DNA of 64,000 nucleotides, from NCBI GenBank assembly GCA_024233215.1, contig JACKPW010000018.1:62001-126000 (forward strand), read 5' to 3'. The DNA is from Verrucomicrobiales bacterium. GTDB taxonomy: Bacteria > Verrucomicrobiota > Verrucomicrobiia > Limisphaerales > J093. The notes under the pieces are model-generated. The model saw only the letters and a list, made by a program, of their open reading frames with translations, had not been told where the DNA came from and did no database searches. The position numbers and the translations under genes are program-made. Position 1 is the first letter of the stretch; each line of letters opens with the position of its first letter. Below are positions 44,101 to 52,176 of this stretch, piece by piece.

Positions 44101-46058
44101 TGGAGCTCTCGAACAGCGCCGCCGTGCTGGGGGGACAGCGGTTGGTGTTCTGCGTCTGTCGGGACGTCACCGAGCGCAAGAAAATGGAGGCGGCCCTGGC
44201 GGAGAGCGAGGAACGCTATCGACTGCTCGTGGAGGAATCCCCGGACCTCATCGGCATCTTCCGGGACGACCGGCTCGTGTTCATCAACTCGACCGGCGTG
44301 TCGCTCCTCGGGGCCGGGTCGAAGCAGGAGTTGCTGGGGCGGCGCAGCGAGGAACTCATCCACCCCGGGGACCACGCCGCCAAGAAGGATCGCGTCCGGC
44401 GACGGTTGGCGGGAGAGGCCTCCGTGTATCCGGCGGAGGTCCGCTACCTGCGGCTCGATGGCACGGTGCTGCCCATGGAGGTCAGCGCGGCCCCGGTTCA
44501 CTTTGCCGGGCTTGAGGGCGTCCAGTTCATCGCCCGCGACATCACCGAACGCAAACGGGCGGAAGCGGCGCTCCGGGAAAGCCTGCTGTTCCGTCGCGAG
44601 GCGGAAAAGATCGGGCGCATCGGAGCCTGGAAGGTCTGTCCGGAAACCGACTACCTGTTCTGGACCGAAGGCGTCTACCAGATCCTGGGCCTGTCGCCCG
44701 ACCTGCGCTTCGGATTACAGCAGGGGCTGAGATACTATGATGCCGCGGACCTTCCACGCATCCGGCGCGCCCTGGAGGCGGCTGAGAAACAGGGCATCCC
44801 CTTCAGGTTGGAGGTCGGGCTGACGTCCGCCACGGGGCGGCATCTCTGGACGGAGGTCCGGGGCCTCCGGCGGCTGGAGGAGGGCGGCCGGGCCTACGTC
44901 ATGGGCACCTTTCAGGACATTACCGAACGCAAACGGGCGGAAGCCGCACTGGCGGAAAGCGAGGAGCGGCTGAGGCTGGCCCTGGAGGCCGCCCACATGG
45001 GCACATTCGACTGGGATGTCACGGCGGACCGGATCACCCTGTCGCGCTGGCGGGAGGGGATATGGGGGCCGGAAGCGGATCCCGCAGGAGGCACGTTGGC
45101 CGAGCTTTCCGGGCGGATTCATCCGGATGACCTGCCGGGCTTCAGGGCGGAGCTGGACCGATGCATGGCCACCCGGGAAATGTTCACGTGGGAATTCCGT
45201 GTGGTGTGGCACGATGGAGAGGTTCGGTGGGTGGTGGTTACCGGCGAATACTCCTTCGACACCGCGGGCCGGCCGGCGCGAATGCTGGGCATCGTGCGGG
45301 AGATCACCGCCCGACGGCACGCGGAGGAGGAACTCCGGCGGTCGCGGGAACAGCTCCGTGCCCTCACCGCCCGGCTCCAGTCAGCCCGCGAGGAGGAGGC
45401 CCGCCGCATCGCCCGCGAACTGCACGACGGGTTGGGCCAGATGCTCACCGGGCTGAAGATGGACTTGCGATGGCTCGAACGCGACCTGGAGGCGGAGGGA
45501 CCGACCGCCGGAGGAAACTCCCTGCTGGAACGGATTGTGGCGGCCTCCGGACTGGCAGACGACATGGTGCGTACGGTTCAGCGGATTTCGGCGGACATGC
45601 GGCCTGACCTTCTGGACCAGCTCGGACTGGCGATGGCGTTGCGACACGAGAGCCGGCAGTTCGAAGAACGCACGGGCATGTCGTGTCGGCTCTTCCTGCC
45701 CGAGGAGGAGCTCGATATCTCCTCCCGGGCGGCCCTGGTGTGCTATCGCATCTGCCAGGAAGCGCTGACCAACATCGCGCGTCACGCCGAGGGTACCGAG
45801 GCGGAGATCGAGCTGCGTTTTGAGCCGGAGAGCGCGGGGGGTGACGAACGCGCACCCGGGGCGGCCTGGGTGTTGGAAGTGCGGGACAACGGACGTGGAA
45901 TCGAGGAGGATGTCCTGATGGATGCGGGATCCCTGGGCCTGCTGGGCATGCGGGAACGGGCCGGACAGATCGGGGGTAGCGTGACTTTCGGGCTGCGCCC
46001 CGAAGGCGGAACGAACGTGTGCTTGTGGCTGCCACAAGCCGCCGCGCAGGCGGAGTGA
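41157..46058 (+). CDS. Membrane histidine kinase with GAF and nine PAS domains (NarX/DegS-type core)
   Basis: The 1633-residue protein has two membrane helices (ALAYAILGAIWILGSGWLLQ and GWLYVGVTGLLLWLVL, within residues 20-85) with a short loop between them. Sensor domains in order are PAS (about 96-215), GAF (225-375) and eight more PAS domains to about residue 1385; many begin with RESEERYR-like helices and end DITERKRAE. The kinase core is of the HisKA_3 class: EEARRIARELHDGLGQMLTG with phospho-His 1423, followed by a HATPase with EVRDNGRGIEEDV. This class works with NarL/LuxR-type regulators, and exactly such a gene starts 9 nt downstream. So many PAS domains suggest several small-molecule or redox inputs; none can be named. 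Confidence 0.93.
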   Translation: MSNPAPSPHRTSPPFRLPGRQSAARIALAYAILGAIWILGSGWLLQALVQDDGLVHRIEIYKGWLYVGVTGLLLWLVLDRYFRVLRHSGELLQESEERCRQALQGTAQGVWDWDLRTNQVFYSPESRALLGHEPLETQGAQTEWESRIHPDDLPLARQALRDCFEGRSEVYQSEHRLRCKDGSYRWILDQGRVTARAPEGKPLRMVGTHADIHRRKQAEELGRIEHDLVLALAATDGLETGMRLCLDAAIRAAGLGAGGGYLVDPASGALELLVHQGVSADFLAAVARLDPESPPFRLIAAGRPVYTWFEDLPGSETRPETREGLQSTAVLPISNQGQLLGCLTVASRTREAIPPIVRESLETIAASAGEAIARLQGREALRRSEERYRGIFDESVVAIYVFDEQKRFVDSNQAGLDLLGYSREELLQLSIPDVDADPLVVLPAHERLLSGGRLINYEHRLRRKDGSIITVLNNSRPLTDVHGTPVGMQSTLIDITERKRAEEVLQERLRLQDQLAQVAATVPGLIYSFRLRPDGSLSVPFTTGMITEIYGLRPEDVREDATRLLAHVHPDDREAFGRSIALSAQHLEPWNHIFRARHPQKGEIWVEGNSVPRREPDGGILWHGYMQDVTARHEAAEALRHSHSLLAATLESTADGILVVDPAGGVTSFNRRFLELWRIPETVADSRDDARLLESVHEQLEDPDAFLTRVRELYATPEATSRDEVRFQDGRVFERYSRPQRVGDTIVGRVWSFRDVTEQKQAEEGLRESENRFRALIENAPDGVVLLSAEGVMRYASPTACAMFGVDPEGVSQVDPAAGTHPQDLPQVLAALDDVRKMPDQVVTLEYRFRHADGGWIWIESTFTNLCGVPGVDAIVINFRNIHDRKLAEEALATEAARRRVLIEGSRDGIVVLHSDGRVFEANRRFAEMLGCTVEETRSLHVWDWDQDWPRERVLEAIRALGPEGAFFETRHRRKDGTYFDVELSNSAAVLGGQRLVFCVCRDVTERKKMEAALAESEERYRLLVEESPDLIGIFRDDRLVFINSTGVSLLGAGSKQELLGRRSEELIHPGDHAAKKDRVRRRLAGEASVYPAEVRYLRLDGTVLPMEVSAAPVHFAGLEGVQFIARDITERKRAEAALRESLLFRREAEKIGRIGAWKVCPETDYLFWTEGVYQILGLSPDLRFGLQQGLRYYDAADLPRIRRALEAAEKQGIPFRLEVGLTSATGRHLWTEVRGLRRLEEGGRAYVMGTFQDITERKRAEAALAESEERLRLALEAAHMGTFDWDVTADRITLSRWREGIWGPEADPAGGTLAELSGRIHPDDLPGFRAELDRCMATREMFTWEFRVVWHDGEVRWVVVTGEYSFDTAGRPARMLGIVREITARRHAEEELRRSREQLRALTARLQSAREEEARRIARELHDGLGQMLTGLKMDLRWLERDLEAEGPTAGGNSLLERIVAASGLADDMVRTVQRISADMRPDLLDQLGLAMALRHESRQFEERTGMSCRLFLPEEELDISSRAALVCYRICQEALTNIARHAEGTEAEIELRFEPESAGGDERAPGAAWVLEVRDNGRGIEEDVLMDAGSLGLLGMRERAGQIGGSVTFGLRPEGGTNVCLWLPQAAAQAE

Positions 46059-46067
46059 TTCCTGACC

Positions 46068-46700
46068 ATGAATCGAATTCTCATCGCGGATGATCACCAG
46101 ATCGTGCGGCGCGGGCTGCAGGAACTGCTCTCCAGTGCCTTCCCCGAATGCACCGTGGGGGAGGCCCGGGATTCCCGGGAAGCCGTGGATTTGCTCGCCT
46201 CCCAGTCCTGGGATCTCGTGTTGCTCGACGTCAACATGCCGGGCCGCAGCGGTCTTGAGGTGCTGGAAGACGCCCGCCGGCTTTGTCCGCAAACCCCGGT
46301 GCTGGTGTTGAGCGCCTACCCGGAGGAGGAGTTCGCCATGCGCGCCTTCAAGCTCGGGGCCGCCGGCTACCTCAACAAGCAGAGCGCCTGCGACGAACTC
46401 GTGGTGGCGGTCCGCAAAGTCCTGGCAGGTGGCCGGTACGTCACCGCCTCCATGGCCGAGCGCCTGGCCGCCAGCCTCGGTGGCGGACTGGAGCAGGCCC
46501 CGCACGAATCCCTCTCCAGTCGCGAACTCCAGGTCCTGCGCCTGGTGGCGACCGGGAAAACCCTCAAGGAGGTCGCCGCCGAACTCGCCCTCAGCGAGAA
46601 AACCGTGGGCACCTACCGGGCCCGCATCGCCGAGAAGACGGGCCTCTCCTCCAGCGTGCAACTCGCACGCTACGCCATGCGCCACAAGTTGGTGGACTGA
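46068..46700 (+). CDS. NarL/LuxR-type response regulator
   Basis: The 210-residue product has a receiver domain (residues 1-120) with acidic pair ADD at 7-9, phospho-acceptor Asp54 in VLLDVNMPG and a Lys in YLNKQSA. A LuxR-type helix-turn-helix follows (about 147-205: LSSRELQVLRLVATGKTLKE, LSEKTVGTYRARIAEKTGL). It is a DNA-binding transcription regulator activated by phosphorylation. The nine-PAS kinase gene ends 9 nt upstream, and the kinase is of the class that pairs with such regulators, so they are almost surely a cognate pair. A ggagtga stretch near 46051 may be the ribosome site. Target genes are unknown. Confidence 0.95.
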   Translation: MNRILIADDHQIVRRGLQELLSSAFPECTVGEARDSREAVDLLASQSWDLVLLDVNMPGRSGLEVLEDARRLCPQTPVLVLSAYPEEEFAMRAFKLGAAGYLNKQSACDELVVAVRKVLAGGRYVTASMAERLAASLGGGLEQAPHESLSSRELQVLRLVATGKTLKEVAAELALSEKTVGTYRARIAEKTGLSSSVQLARYAMRHKLVD

Positions 46701-46716
46701 CGCATCACCAGCAGAG

Positions 46717-46800
46717 CCGTAGCCGCCGACGGCAGTCGGCGCCGATCAACTCGAGCGGGAATCCAAATGCGCTGACTGGGCTCCGCGGCTACGGAACCTG
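46717..46800 (+). repeat. Dispersed repeat element, copy 3, with full hairpin
   Basis: The arms ccgtagccgc (46717-46726) and gcggctacgg (46785-46794) are exact complements, and inner segments cagtc (46733-46737) and gactg (46774-46778) can also pair. The right half matches copy 2 at 28312-28362 and the terminal part of copy 1 at 18704-18732. This copy keeps both arms, while the others keep mainly the right part. It lies between the response regulator and the next gene. Confidence 0.65.
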
Positions 46801-46880
46801 TTGAAGGGTGGCCGCCGTAGCCCTCCCGAGCCGCCGCCTCAACCGTGGACCCTCCCCGTTTTGTCAGGCAAACGCCCTAC

Positions 46881-46886
46881 AGGTGA
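46881..46886 (+). promoter_or_regulatory. Ribosome-binding site deciding the start of the REC-GAF-PAS gene
   Basis: aggtga lies 7 nt before the ATG at 46894 and supports that start over an upstream TTG at 46801, which falls at the edge of the dispersed repeat. Confidence 0.5.
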
Positions 46887-46893
46887 TTGCTCC

Positions 46894-49800
46894 ATGCACG
46901 GACATCCGGAGCAGGGGGTCACCGTCTGGCAAGGCGGCATCCAGACTGATAGCCTCCTCCCAATGCTGGGAGGGCCATCCAACCGGAAGCACACGGCTGC
47001 GCCAAATGCTGCCACCGGAATCCCGCGCCCCAAGCTGAAGGTCCTGGTGGTGGATGAATCCCCCATCGTCCGCGAACGCATCGCGGGCATGATCGAGCGC
47101 CTGCCGGCAGTCGATCTGGTGGGTGAGGCCGGTGACGACGTCCAGGCTCGGGATCTGTTTCGAGCCCGCCTGCCCGATGTGGTGATCCTCGATGTGGAGC
47201 TGGCCGATGCGCGTGGCCTCGAGTTGCTGGACCACTTCAAGCGGGAACGGCCCGGCTGCCGGGTGATTGTCTTCACCGCCTCCGAGCACGCGGAGATCAA
47301 GCAGCAGTGCCTGCAGCACGCCACGGACTTCTACTTCCACAAGGCCAGAGAATTCGAGGCCATGCTGGACCTGCTGGGAGAGCTGGCTACCCCCGGAGCA
47401 CTCCCCGCATCCGACGCCCACCCGCAGGCGGCCGTCGCTCCCGCCCCGGCACCCACGTCGACGTCCTCGATGCGGCCATCTGCGGGGGGGCCCATGCCGT
47501 TGCTTTACCCCTGGCCCGATCCGGAGTTTGACGACCTGTTGCGGCTCGCTTCGACGGTCTGCGGTACCTCCATGGCATTCCTCTGCCTCGTGGACGCCAA
47601 TCGATATCGGCTCACGAGCTGCGTGGGCTGTGAGGTGGCTCATGCGACGCACGGGGATTCCCTGTGTGACCTGACCCTGGAGGGAACCGATTTGCAGTGG
47701 GTCCAGGACGCGGCGGCGGATCCCCGGTATGCCGGGCACCCCATGGTTAAGGGACCGGCCGGTGTGCGGCTCTTCGCCGGGATCCCACTGCGCATGGTTC
47801 CCGGCCCGGCGGTGGGGATGCTGGCGGTGATGGACCGGGCACCGCGCGAACCGGACGCCTCCCAGGGCAACAGTCTTCGGGCCCTCGCCCGCCAGGTGGA
47901 GTCGCTGCTCAAACTGCGCTTCGCCCAGGAGGCGCTGGCCCGCACCACCCGGCTGCAACGATCCGCCCTCGCCTCGGGGGACGATGGCTTCTGTGTGGTC
48001 GATCGCCGGGGGCGAATTGCCCAGGTGAACAACGCCCTGGTCCGGCAGCTGGGTTACTCCCGGGAAGACCTCCTCCGGCGGCGGTTGACCGGTCTCGTGG
48101 AGGGAAGCGCGCTGCTCGCCTTTTCGGAATGTCTCCGGCGGGCGCGGGAGATGGGGGCCGAACGGATCGAAACCCGCCTGAGGCGTGAGGACGGGCGGAT
48201 GTTGGAGGCCGAGGTCCGGGTCGAGTACGCACCGCTGGAGGAGGCGTGTTTCCTGGTGTTGATACGCGATCTTCAACAACATGATAAGCGGAAACTGGAT
48301 CCGGTCTGCCTCAACCGGGCGGTCGACCAGGCGGCCGAGGCCATCGTGATCACGGACCTGCAGGGCAGCATCCAGTATGTCAATCCCGCCTTCGAGCGGA
48401 TCACCGGCTACACCGAAGCCGAAGTGATGGGACGGAACCCGCGGGTGCTCAAGAGCGGTCGCCACGAGCCCCGGTTCTATCGGCAGCTGTGGCAAACCAT
48501 CTCCGCCGGCGGCGTCTGGTCGGGGCGCTTCATCAATCGCCGGAAGGACGGCACCCTTTACGAGGAGGAAGCCACGATCTCCCCCGTCGCCGGGGAATTC
48601 GGACAGATCACCCGGTTCATCGCCGTGAAACAGGACGTGACCGCCCAGCGGACGGCGGAACAGGCCCTCCGCGAGTCCGAAGGGAGGTTCCGCGCCCTGG
48701 CAGACAGTTCCGGCGATGCCATCCTCTGCGCGGACGAAGCAGGGATCATCCGATACTCCAACCGCGCGGCGGCGACAATGTTCGGGCGCACCGGCGGGGA
48801 GCTGCGGGGCCGGCCGGTGACCGACCTCATGCCGGAACGGTTCCGGGCCTCGCACGATGAAGTGCTCCGCCGCGTACGGAGCGGGGATGCGCCGGGGTCC
48901 GCCGGCCGGACGCTGGAATCTGTCGGCCTGCGCCAGGACGGCACCGAGTTCCCATTGGAGTTGTCCTTTTCCGTGTGGCAGGCCCAGGGGCGCGTCTCCT
49001 TCGGAGCCGTCATCCGCGATTTGACCGAACGAAAGAAGGAGGCGGAGGCCCTGGTGCATAGCGAGGCGCGTTTCCGGGCCCTGTTGGAATCGTCCACCGA
49101 CGCGGTGCTGACGCTGTTCCCGCCGGAGTGCAGGTTGGCCAGCGCCAATGGGGCCGCCCTCAATCTGTTCGGGGTGGACCATGAACAGGATCTGTGCTCC
49201 TGCCGCCTGGAGGAGCTGTCGCCGGAGCGGCAGCCCGATGGCAGGGAGTCGGCGGCCGGGACCAGACGCATGGTTGAGACCGCGTTGGAGCGGGGATTCC
49301 AGTTTCTCGAATGGACCTTGCGCCGGAGCGATGGCGCCACTTTCCCGGCCACGATCCTGCTGACCCGGGTGGACCTCGACGGACGGACCGGGTTGCAGGC
49401 CACGATCCGCGAAGTCGGCCGGCGAAACGCGGTTGCCGGGCCGGAGCGAAGCGCGGTTGCCGACTGGCTGACGCGGCAAAGCGAAACGGAGATTTTCGAG
49501 AACCTGGTGAACGGAGTGGCGCACGCGATCGAGGACTCGATCCAGGGGATCGTGGAGGCGGCGGGGCTGATCGATTCGGATGTCCGCCCTGAAAGCACCG
49601 CGGCGGCCTACGCGGTGGAGATTCGACGGGAGGCCGGGCGGCTGGCCGGCTTCGTGCACAACCTGCTTCGGGACCCCAGGCTGGAACGGGCGGAACACAA
49701 GCCGGCCTGTATCGCAATCCTCGTACGAGGAACGATTGCCAGGTTTCGGAAACTGCTCGGCAAGGATCAAACCCGCTTGGAGGTCTGCCTGCCGGAGGAC

Positions 49801-50211
49801 CTGCCAAGGGTGGTCTGCCGGGCACAGCAGATCCAGCAAGTGCTCCTGAACCTCTTCCTCAATGTCGCGGGGGCATTGAACCCTCCGGGCGCAGAGCCGG
49901 CCCCAGCCAGGGAGGTCCGCGTGGGTGCCAACGCGTTCGAGCGTGCCGACGTGACCTGGGTCAGGCTCACCGTGGAGTCCCAAGGCGGGGGGATTCCGGA
50001 GGAGCTGGTCAGACAGTGGCTGGAGCCGTCCGTTACGGTGGGGGGGGACCCCGCCGAACCCGGTCCCAGCCTGTTGGTTGGCCGAAACATTCTGCGGCAA
50101 CACGGCGGGGAACTCCACTGGGAGACGGAGGCCGGGGTTTGCACCCGGTTCCATGTGGAGCTGCCGGCCCAGCGTGAACCCGCGCGAGTCTCGGAAGCGG
50201 AGGCGGCCTGA
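46894..50211 (+). CDS. REC-GAF-multi-PAS protein with degenerate histidine kinase core
   Basis: The 1105-residue cytoplasmic protein (no membrane helix) starts with a receiver domain (about residues 46-165) with VVDES and the acceptor Asp in VVILDVELAD. A GAF domain (about 200-345: LASTVCGTSMAFLCLVDANR) and four PAS domains (about 355-840) follow. The C-terminal 240 residues resemble a kinase core, but key parts are altered. The H box reads VAHAIEDSIQGI instead of HEINNPL, and the G1 box reads VESQGGGIPEE, with Ser where the ATP-binding Asp belongs. The G2 region reads EPGPSLLVGRNIL rather than GTGLGL. The N box (LLNLFLNVAGAL) keeps its Asn. It is likely a kinase without normal ATP turnover, acting as a signal integrator near the preceding two-component pair. 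Confidence 0.82.
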   Translation: MHGHPEQGVTVWQGGIQTDSLLPMLGGPSNRKHTAAPNAATGIPRPKLKVLVVDESPIVRERIAGMIERLPAVDLVGEAGDDVQARDLFRARLPDVVILDVELADARGLELLDHFKRERPGCRVIVFTASEHAEIKQQCLQHATDFYFHKAREFEAMLDLLGELATPGALPASDAHPQAAVAPAPAPTSTSSMRPSAGGPMPLLYPWPDPEFDDLLRLASTVCGTSMAFLCLVDANRYRLTSCVGCEVAHATHGDSLCDLTLEGTDLQWVQDAAADPRYAGHPMVKGPAGVRLFAGIPLRMVPGPAVGMLAVMDRAPREPDASQGNSLRALARQVESLLKLRFAQEALARTTRLQRSALASGDDGFCVVDRRGRIAQVNNALVRQLGYSREDLLRRRLTGLVEGSALLAFSECLRRAREMGAERIETRLRREDGRMLEAEVRVEYAPLEEACFLVLIRDLQQHDKRKLDPVCLNRAVDQAAEAIVITDLQGSIQYVNPAFERITGYTEAEVMGRNPRVLKSGRHEPRFYRQLWQTISAGGVWSGRFINRRKDGTLYEEEATISPVAGEFGQITRFIAVKQDVTAQRTAEQALRESEGRFRALADSSGDAILCADEAGIIRYSNRAAATMFGRTGGELRGRPVTDLMPERFRASHDEVLRRVRSGDAPGSAGRTLESVGLRQDGTEFPLELSFSVWQAQGRVSFGAVIRDLTERKKEAEALVHSEARFRALLESSTDAVLTLFPPECRLASANGAALNLFGVDHEQDLCSCRLEELSPERQPDGRESAAGTRRMVETALERGFQFLEWTLRRSDGATFPATILLTRVDLDGRTGLQATIREVGRRNAVAGPERSAVADWLTRQSETEIFENLVNGVAHAIEDSIQGIVEAAGLIDSDVRPESTAAAYAVEIRREAGRLAGFVHNLLRDPRLERAEHKPACIAILVRGTIARFRKLLGKDQTRLEVCLPEDLPRVVCRAQQIQQVLLNLFLNVAGALNPPGAEPAPAREVRVGANAFERADVTWVRLTVESQGGGIPEELVRQWLEPSVTVGGDPAEPGPSLLVGRNILRQHGGELHWETEAGVCTRFHVELPAQREPARVSEAEAA

Positions 50212-50309
50212 ATGCCCGGTCGCCTGCCCCGGGCCGGTCCTGCCGTCCGGCCCGGGGCAACTGAACCGCCGGCTTGCCCCGGAAACCCCGATCTGGCAGG
50301 ACCAGCTTC

Positions 50310-51044
50310 ATGCATTCGTCTTCCGAACGCCGAGACCCACCCGCGGCAGGGGCGTCCGCCGGGCTGGCGCTGCTGCTCCTGGTCCCGGTTCCCTCCCTCA
50401 GCACCGCGGCGGCCTCGTTCTGGTGGCCGGGAACGACACTGGGGCAAAGCGTGTTCATCGCGGGCAAATTGTGGCTTGCCGTGTTTCCTCTGGCCTGGTG
50501 GCTGAAGGTGGAGCGGGGCCGGTGGAGTGGGTCGCCCCCGCGCCGCGGAGGATTCGGCGTGGCCGTGATCCTGGGATTGCTCATCGCCGGCGCCATTTTC
50601 GGCGGGTACGCGGTTGCCACCCACCTGGGCTGGATCGACCCCGCCACCGTTGCCGGGCGGGCGGCCCAAACGGGTCTGAACCACCCCTCGATCTACGTGG
50701 CCGGAGCGGTCTACTGGGTCACGTTGAACTCCCTCATGGAGGAGTATGTCTGGCGCTGGTTCGTGTTTCGCCAATGCGAGGGACTCGCCGGCGGGCCGGC
50801 GGCCGTGGTCCTCTCAGCCCTGGCGTTCACGCTGCATCACATCGTGGCGCTGGCCGGACAGTTTTCCTGGACGATAACCCTTCTGGGGTCGGCCGGTGTC
50901 TTCACCGGCGGCGCGATCTGGAGCCTGCTCTATCTGCGTTACCGTTCGATCTGGCCCTGCTACGTCAGCCATGCCATCGTCGATCTGCCAATCTTCATTA
51001 TCGGCTGGAGACTGATCTTCGGCTCCCAAGGGGTCGCATCCTGA
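50310..51044 (+). CDS. CPBP-family intramembrane metalloprotease
   Basis: The 244-residue membrane protein has about six helices. The CPBP (CAAX protease and bacteriocin-processing, Abi) motifs are present: EEYVWRW (EExxxR), FTLHHIVAL (FxxxH) and a last SHAIVDLPIF with the second conserved His. These proteins cleave substrates inside the membrane; in bacteria the known roles include peptide processing and self-immunity, and most members are untested. The ATG at 50310 was chosen as the first Met giving a short cytoplasmic tail. It follows the REC-GAF-PAS gene by 98 nt on the same strand. Confidence 0.88.
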   Translation: MHSSSERRDPPAAGASAGLALLLLVPVPSLSTAAASFWWPGTTLGQSVFIAGKLWLAVFPLAWWLKVERGRWSGSPPRRGGFGVAVILGLLIAGAIFGGYAVATHLGWIDPATVAGRAAQTGLNHPSIYVAGAVYWVTLNSLMEEYVWRWFVFRQCEGLAGGPAAVVLSALAFTLHHIVALAGQFSWTITLLGSAGVFTGGAIWSLLYLRYRSIWPCYVSHAIVDLPIFIIGWRLIFGSQGVAS

Positions 51045-51190
51045 TCCTGATCATTGGCCTGATCCCTCCACGCACAGGACAGTGAGGTTCCGCGGAGCTT
51101 CCGTCGCTCCACATAGGGTCACTCCATTGGTGTTGCTTCGTGTCTCTGCGTGGTGGAACCGCCTGGATCCGGCCGAGCCGGCGCGCCCCA

Positions 51191-51973
51191 TCAGGGAATC
51201 GCGGCCTGAGCGGCGCAGGACTGAATGGCACCCTTGTCCGCGCCCGAAATCAGCCCGGCCTTCTTCAGCGCGTTGGTCAGATGCGCCACGCAACTCACGA
51301 AGTCACCATGATTCGTGGCTCCCGCGGCGCACTCCGCGATCAGGTCGGAGATTGTGCAGAGGGTGTCCTCATCCAGCACGACATTGGCCACGCCCGTGTC
51401 ACAGCCGTCGATCATGACGGTGGCGTCCACATCCCATTCGAGAACATAACCACCGATCAACCCGAGGTTGCCTTCGTCGTTCCAGCCGAAGAGACTCGTT
51501 GGGCTCGGACCCCAAAAGTTGTAGAGCCCCACACCGAGGAATGCACCGTCGCCGCTGGGTTCGAAGCTGAAAGTCTGGAGCCAATTGGCGTAGGTCGGCC
51601 CCCCGTTGGCCCCGGAAATGGGGCCTTCGCCGTTTACCCATTGCCAACCGTCGGCAGGGGTGGCGGAACCGGGGGTCTGATACCCCCCCACCCAGCACTC
51701 CGTGGTGAGTCCGGTCAGGAAAGGGGCGGCGAGCCGGATCGACTCAATGAATGCGTCCTCGTCGAAGGACGTGATGGTCGCAAGGTGGGCTGGCTGGCCG
51801 CAGCGCAGCGCCACGCTGGCGGCGGCGTTGGCGTCCGCCCAGGCAATTTGCGGCGCGGCGACGACTCGGTAGAAGTGGCCATTGGGTCCGCGCATGGTCT
51901 GCGCCGAGGTCGTGGCGGCCGCAGCCACAAACAGCGTCAGACTGAGGAATGGGGTCAGGTTACGAGCGTTCAT
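51191..51973 (-). CDS. Secreted C-type-lectin-like protein
   Basis: The 260-residue product has a signal peptide (LTPFLSLTLFVAAAATTSAQ). Residues of about 30-185 show a C-type-lectin-like fold: GHFYRVVAAPQIAWADANAA, AHLATITSFDEDAFI, ECWVGGYQTPGS and the closing GGYVLEWD. The canonical calcium-binding EPN/WND set is partly replaced (GWNDEGNLGLIGG remains). The C-terminal 70 residues (DGCDTGVANVVLDEDTLCTI, ECAAGATNHGDFVSCVAHLT) are Cys-rich and resemble short repeats seen after such domains in other environmental bacteria. The ligand is unknown. It is convergent with the CPBP gene. Confidence 0.8.
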   Translation of the reverse strand: MNARNLTPFLSLTLFVAAAATTSAQTMRGPNGHFYRVVAAPQIAWADANAAASVALRCGQPAHLATITSFDEDAFIESIRLAAPFLTGLTTECWVGGYQTPGSATPADGWQWVNGEGPISGANGGPTYANWLQTFSFEPSGDGAFLGVGLYNFWGPSPTSLFGWNDEGNLGLIGGYVLEWDVDATVMIDGCDTGVANVVLDEDTLCTISDLIAECAAGATNHGDFVSCVAHLTNALKKAGLISGADKGAIQSCAAQAAIP

Positions 51974-52176
51974 TGTCGTTTTTCGTTTTGGTTGTCTGAT
52001 CCTGCTTGGACACCCTCCCTAGGGGCAAGAGTGTCTGATGTGTCTCATTATCTCTACTGCTGATAGATGCAGTCCGCACGCTTGTCAAGCGGCCATTCGT
52101 CGATCGCAGCACACACTCCAACCTCGCTCTCAGCGGTAGTGATTCACTCTGCCCGCCAGTTACTCCTCCCGGATCT

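Noticed and set aside
46801..46893. N-terminal extension of the REC-GAF-PAS protein from a TTG at 46801
   Set aside because: The extension begins at the edge of a dispersed repeat, is Pro/Arg-rich without domain similarity, and the ATG at 46894 has a well-placed ribosome site.
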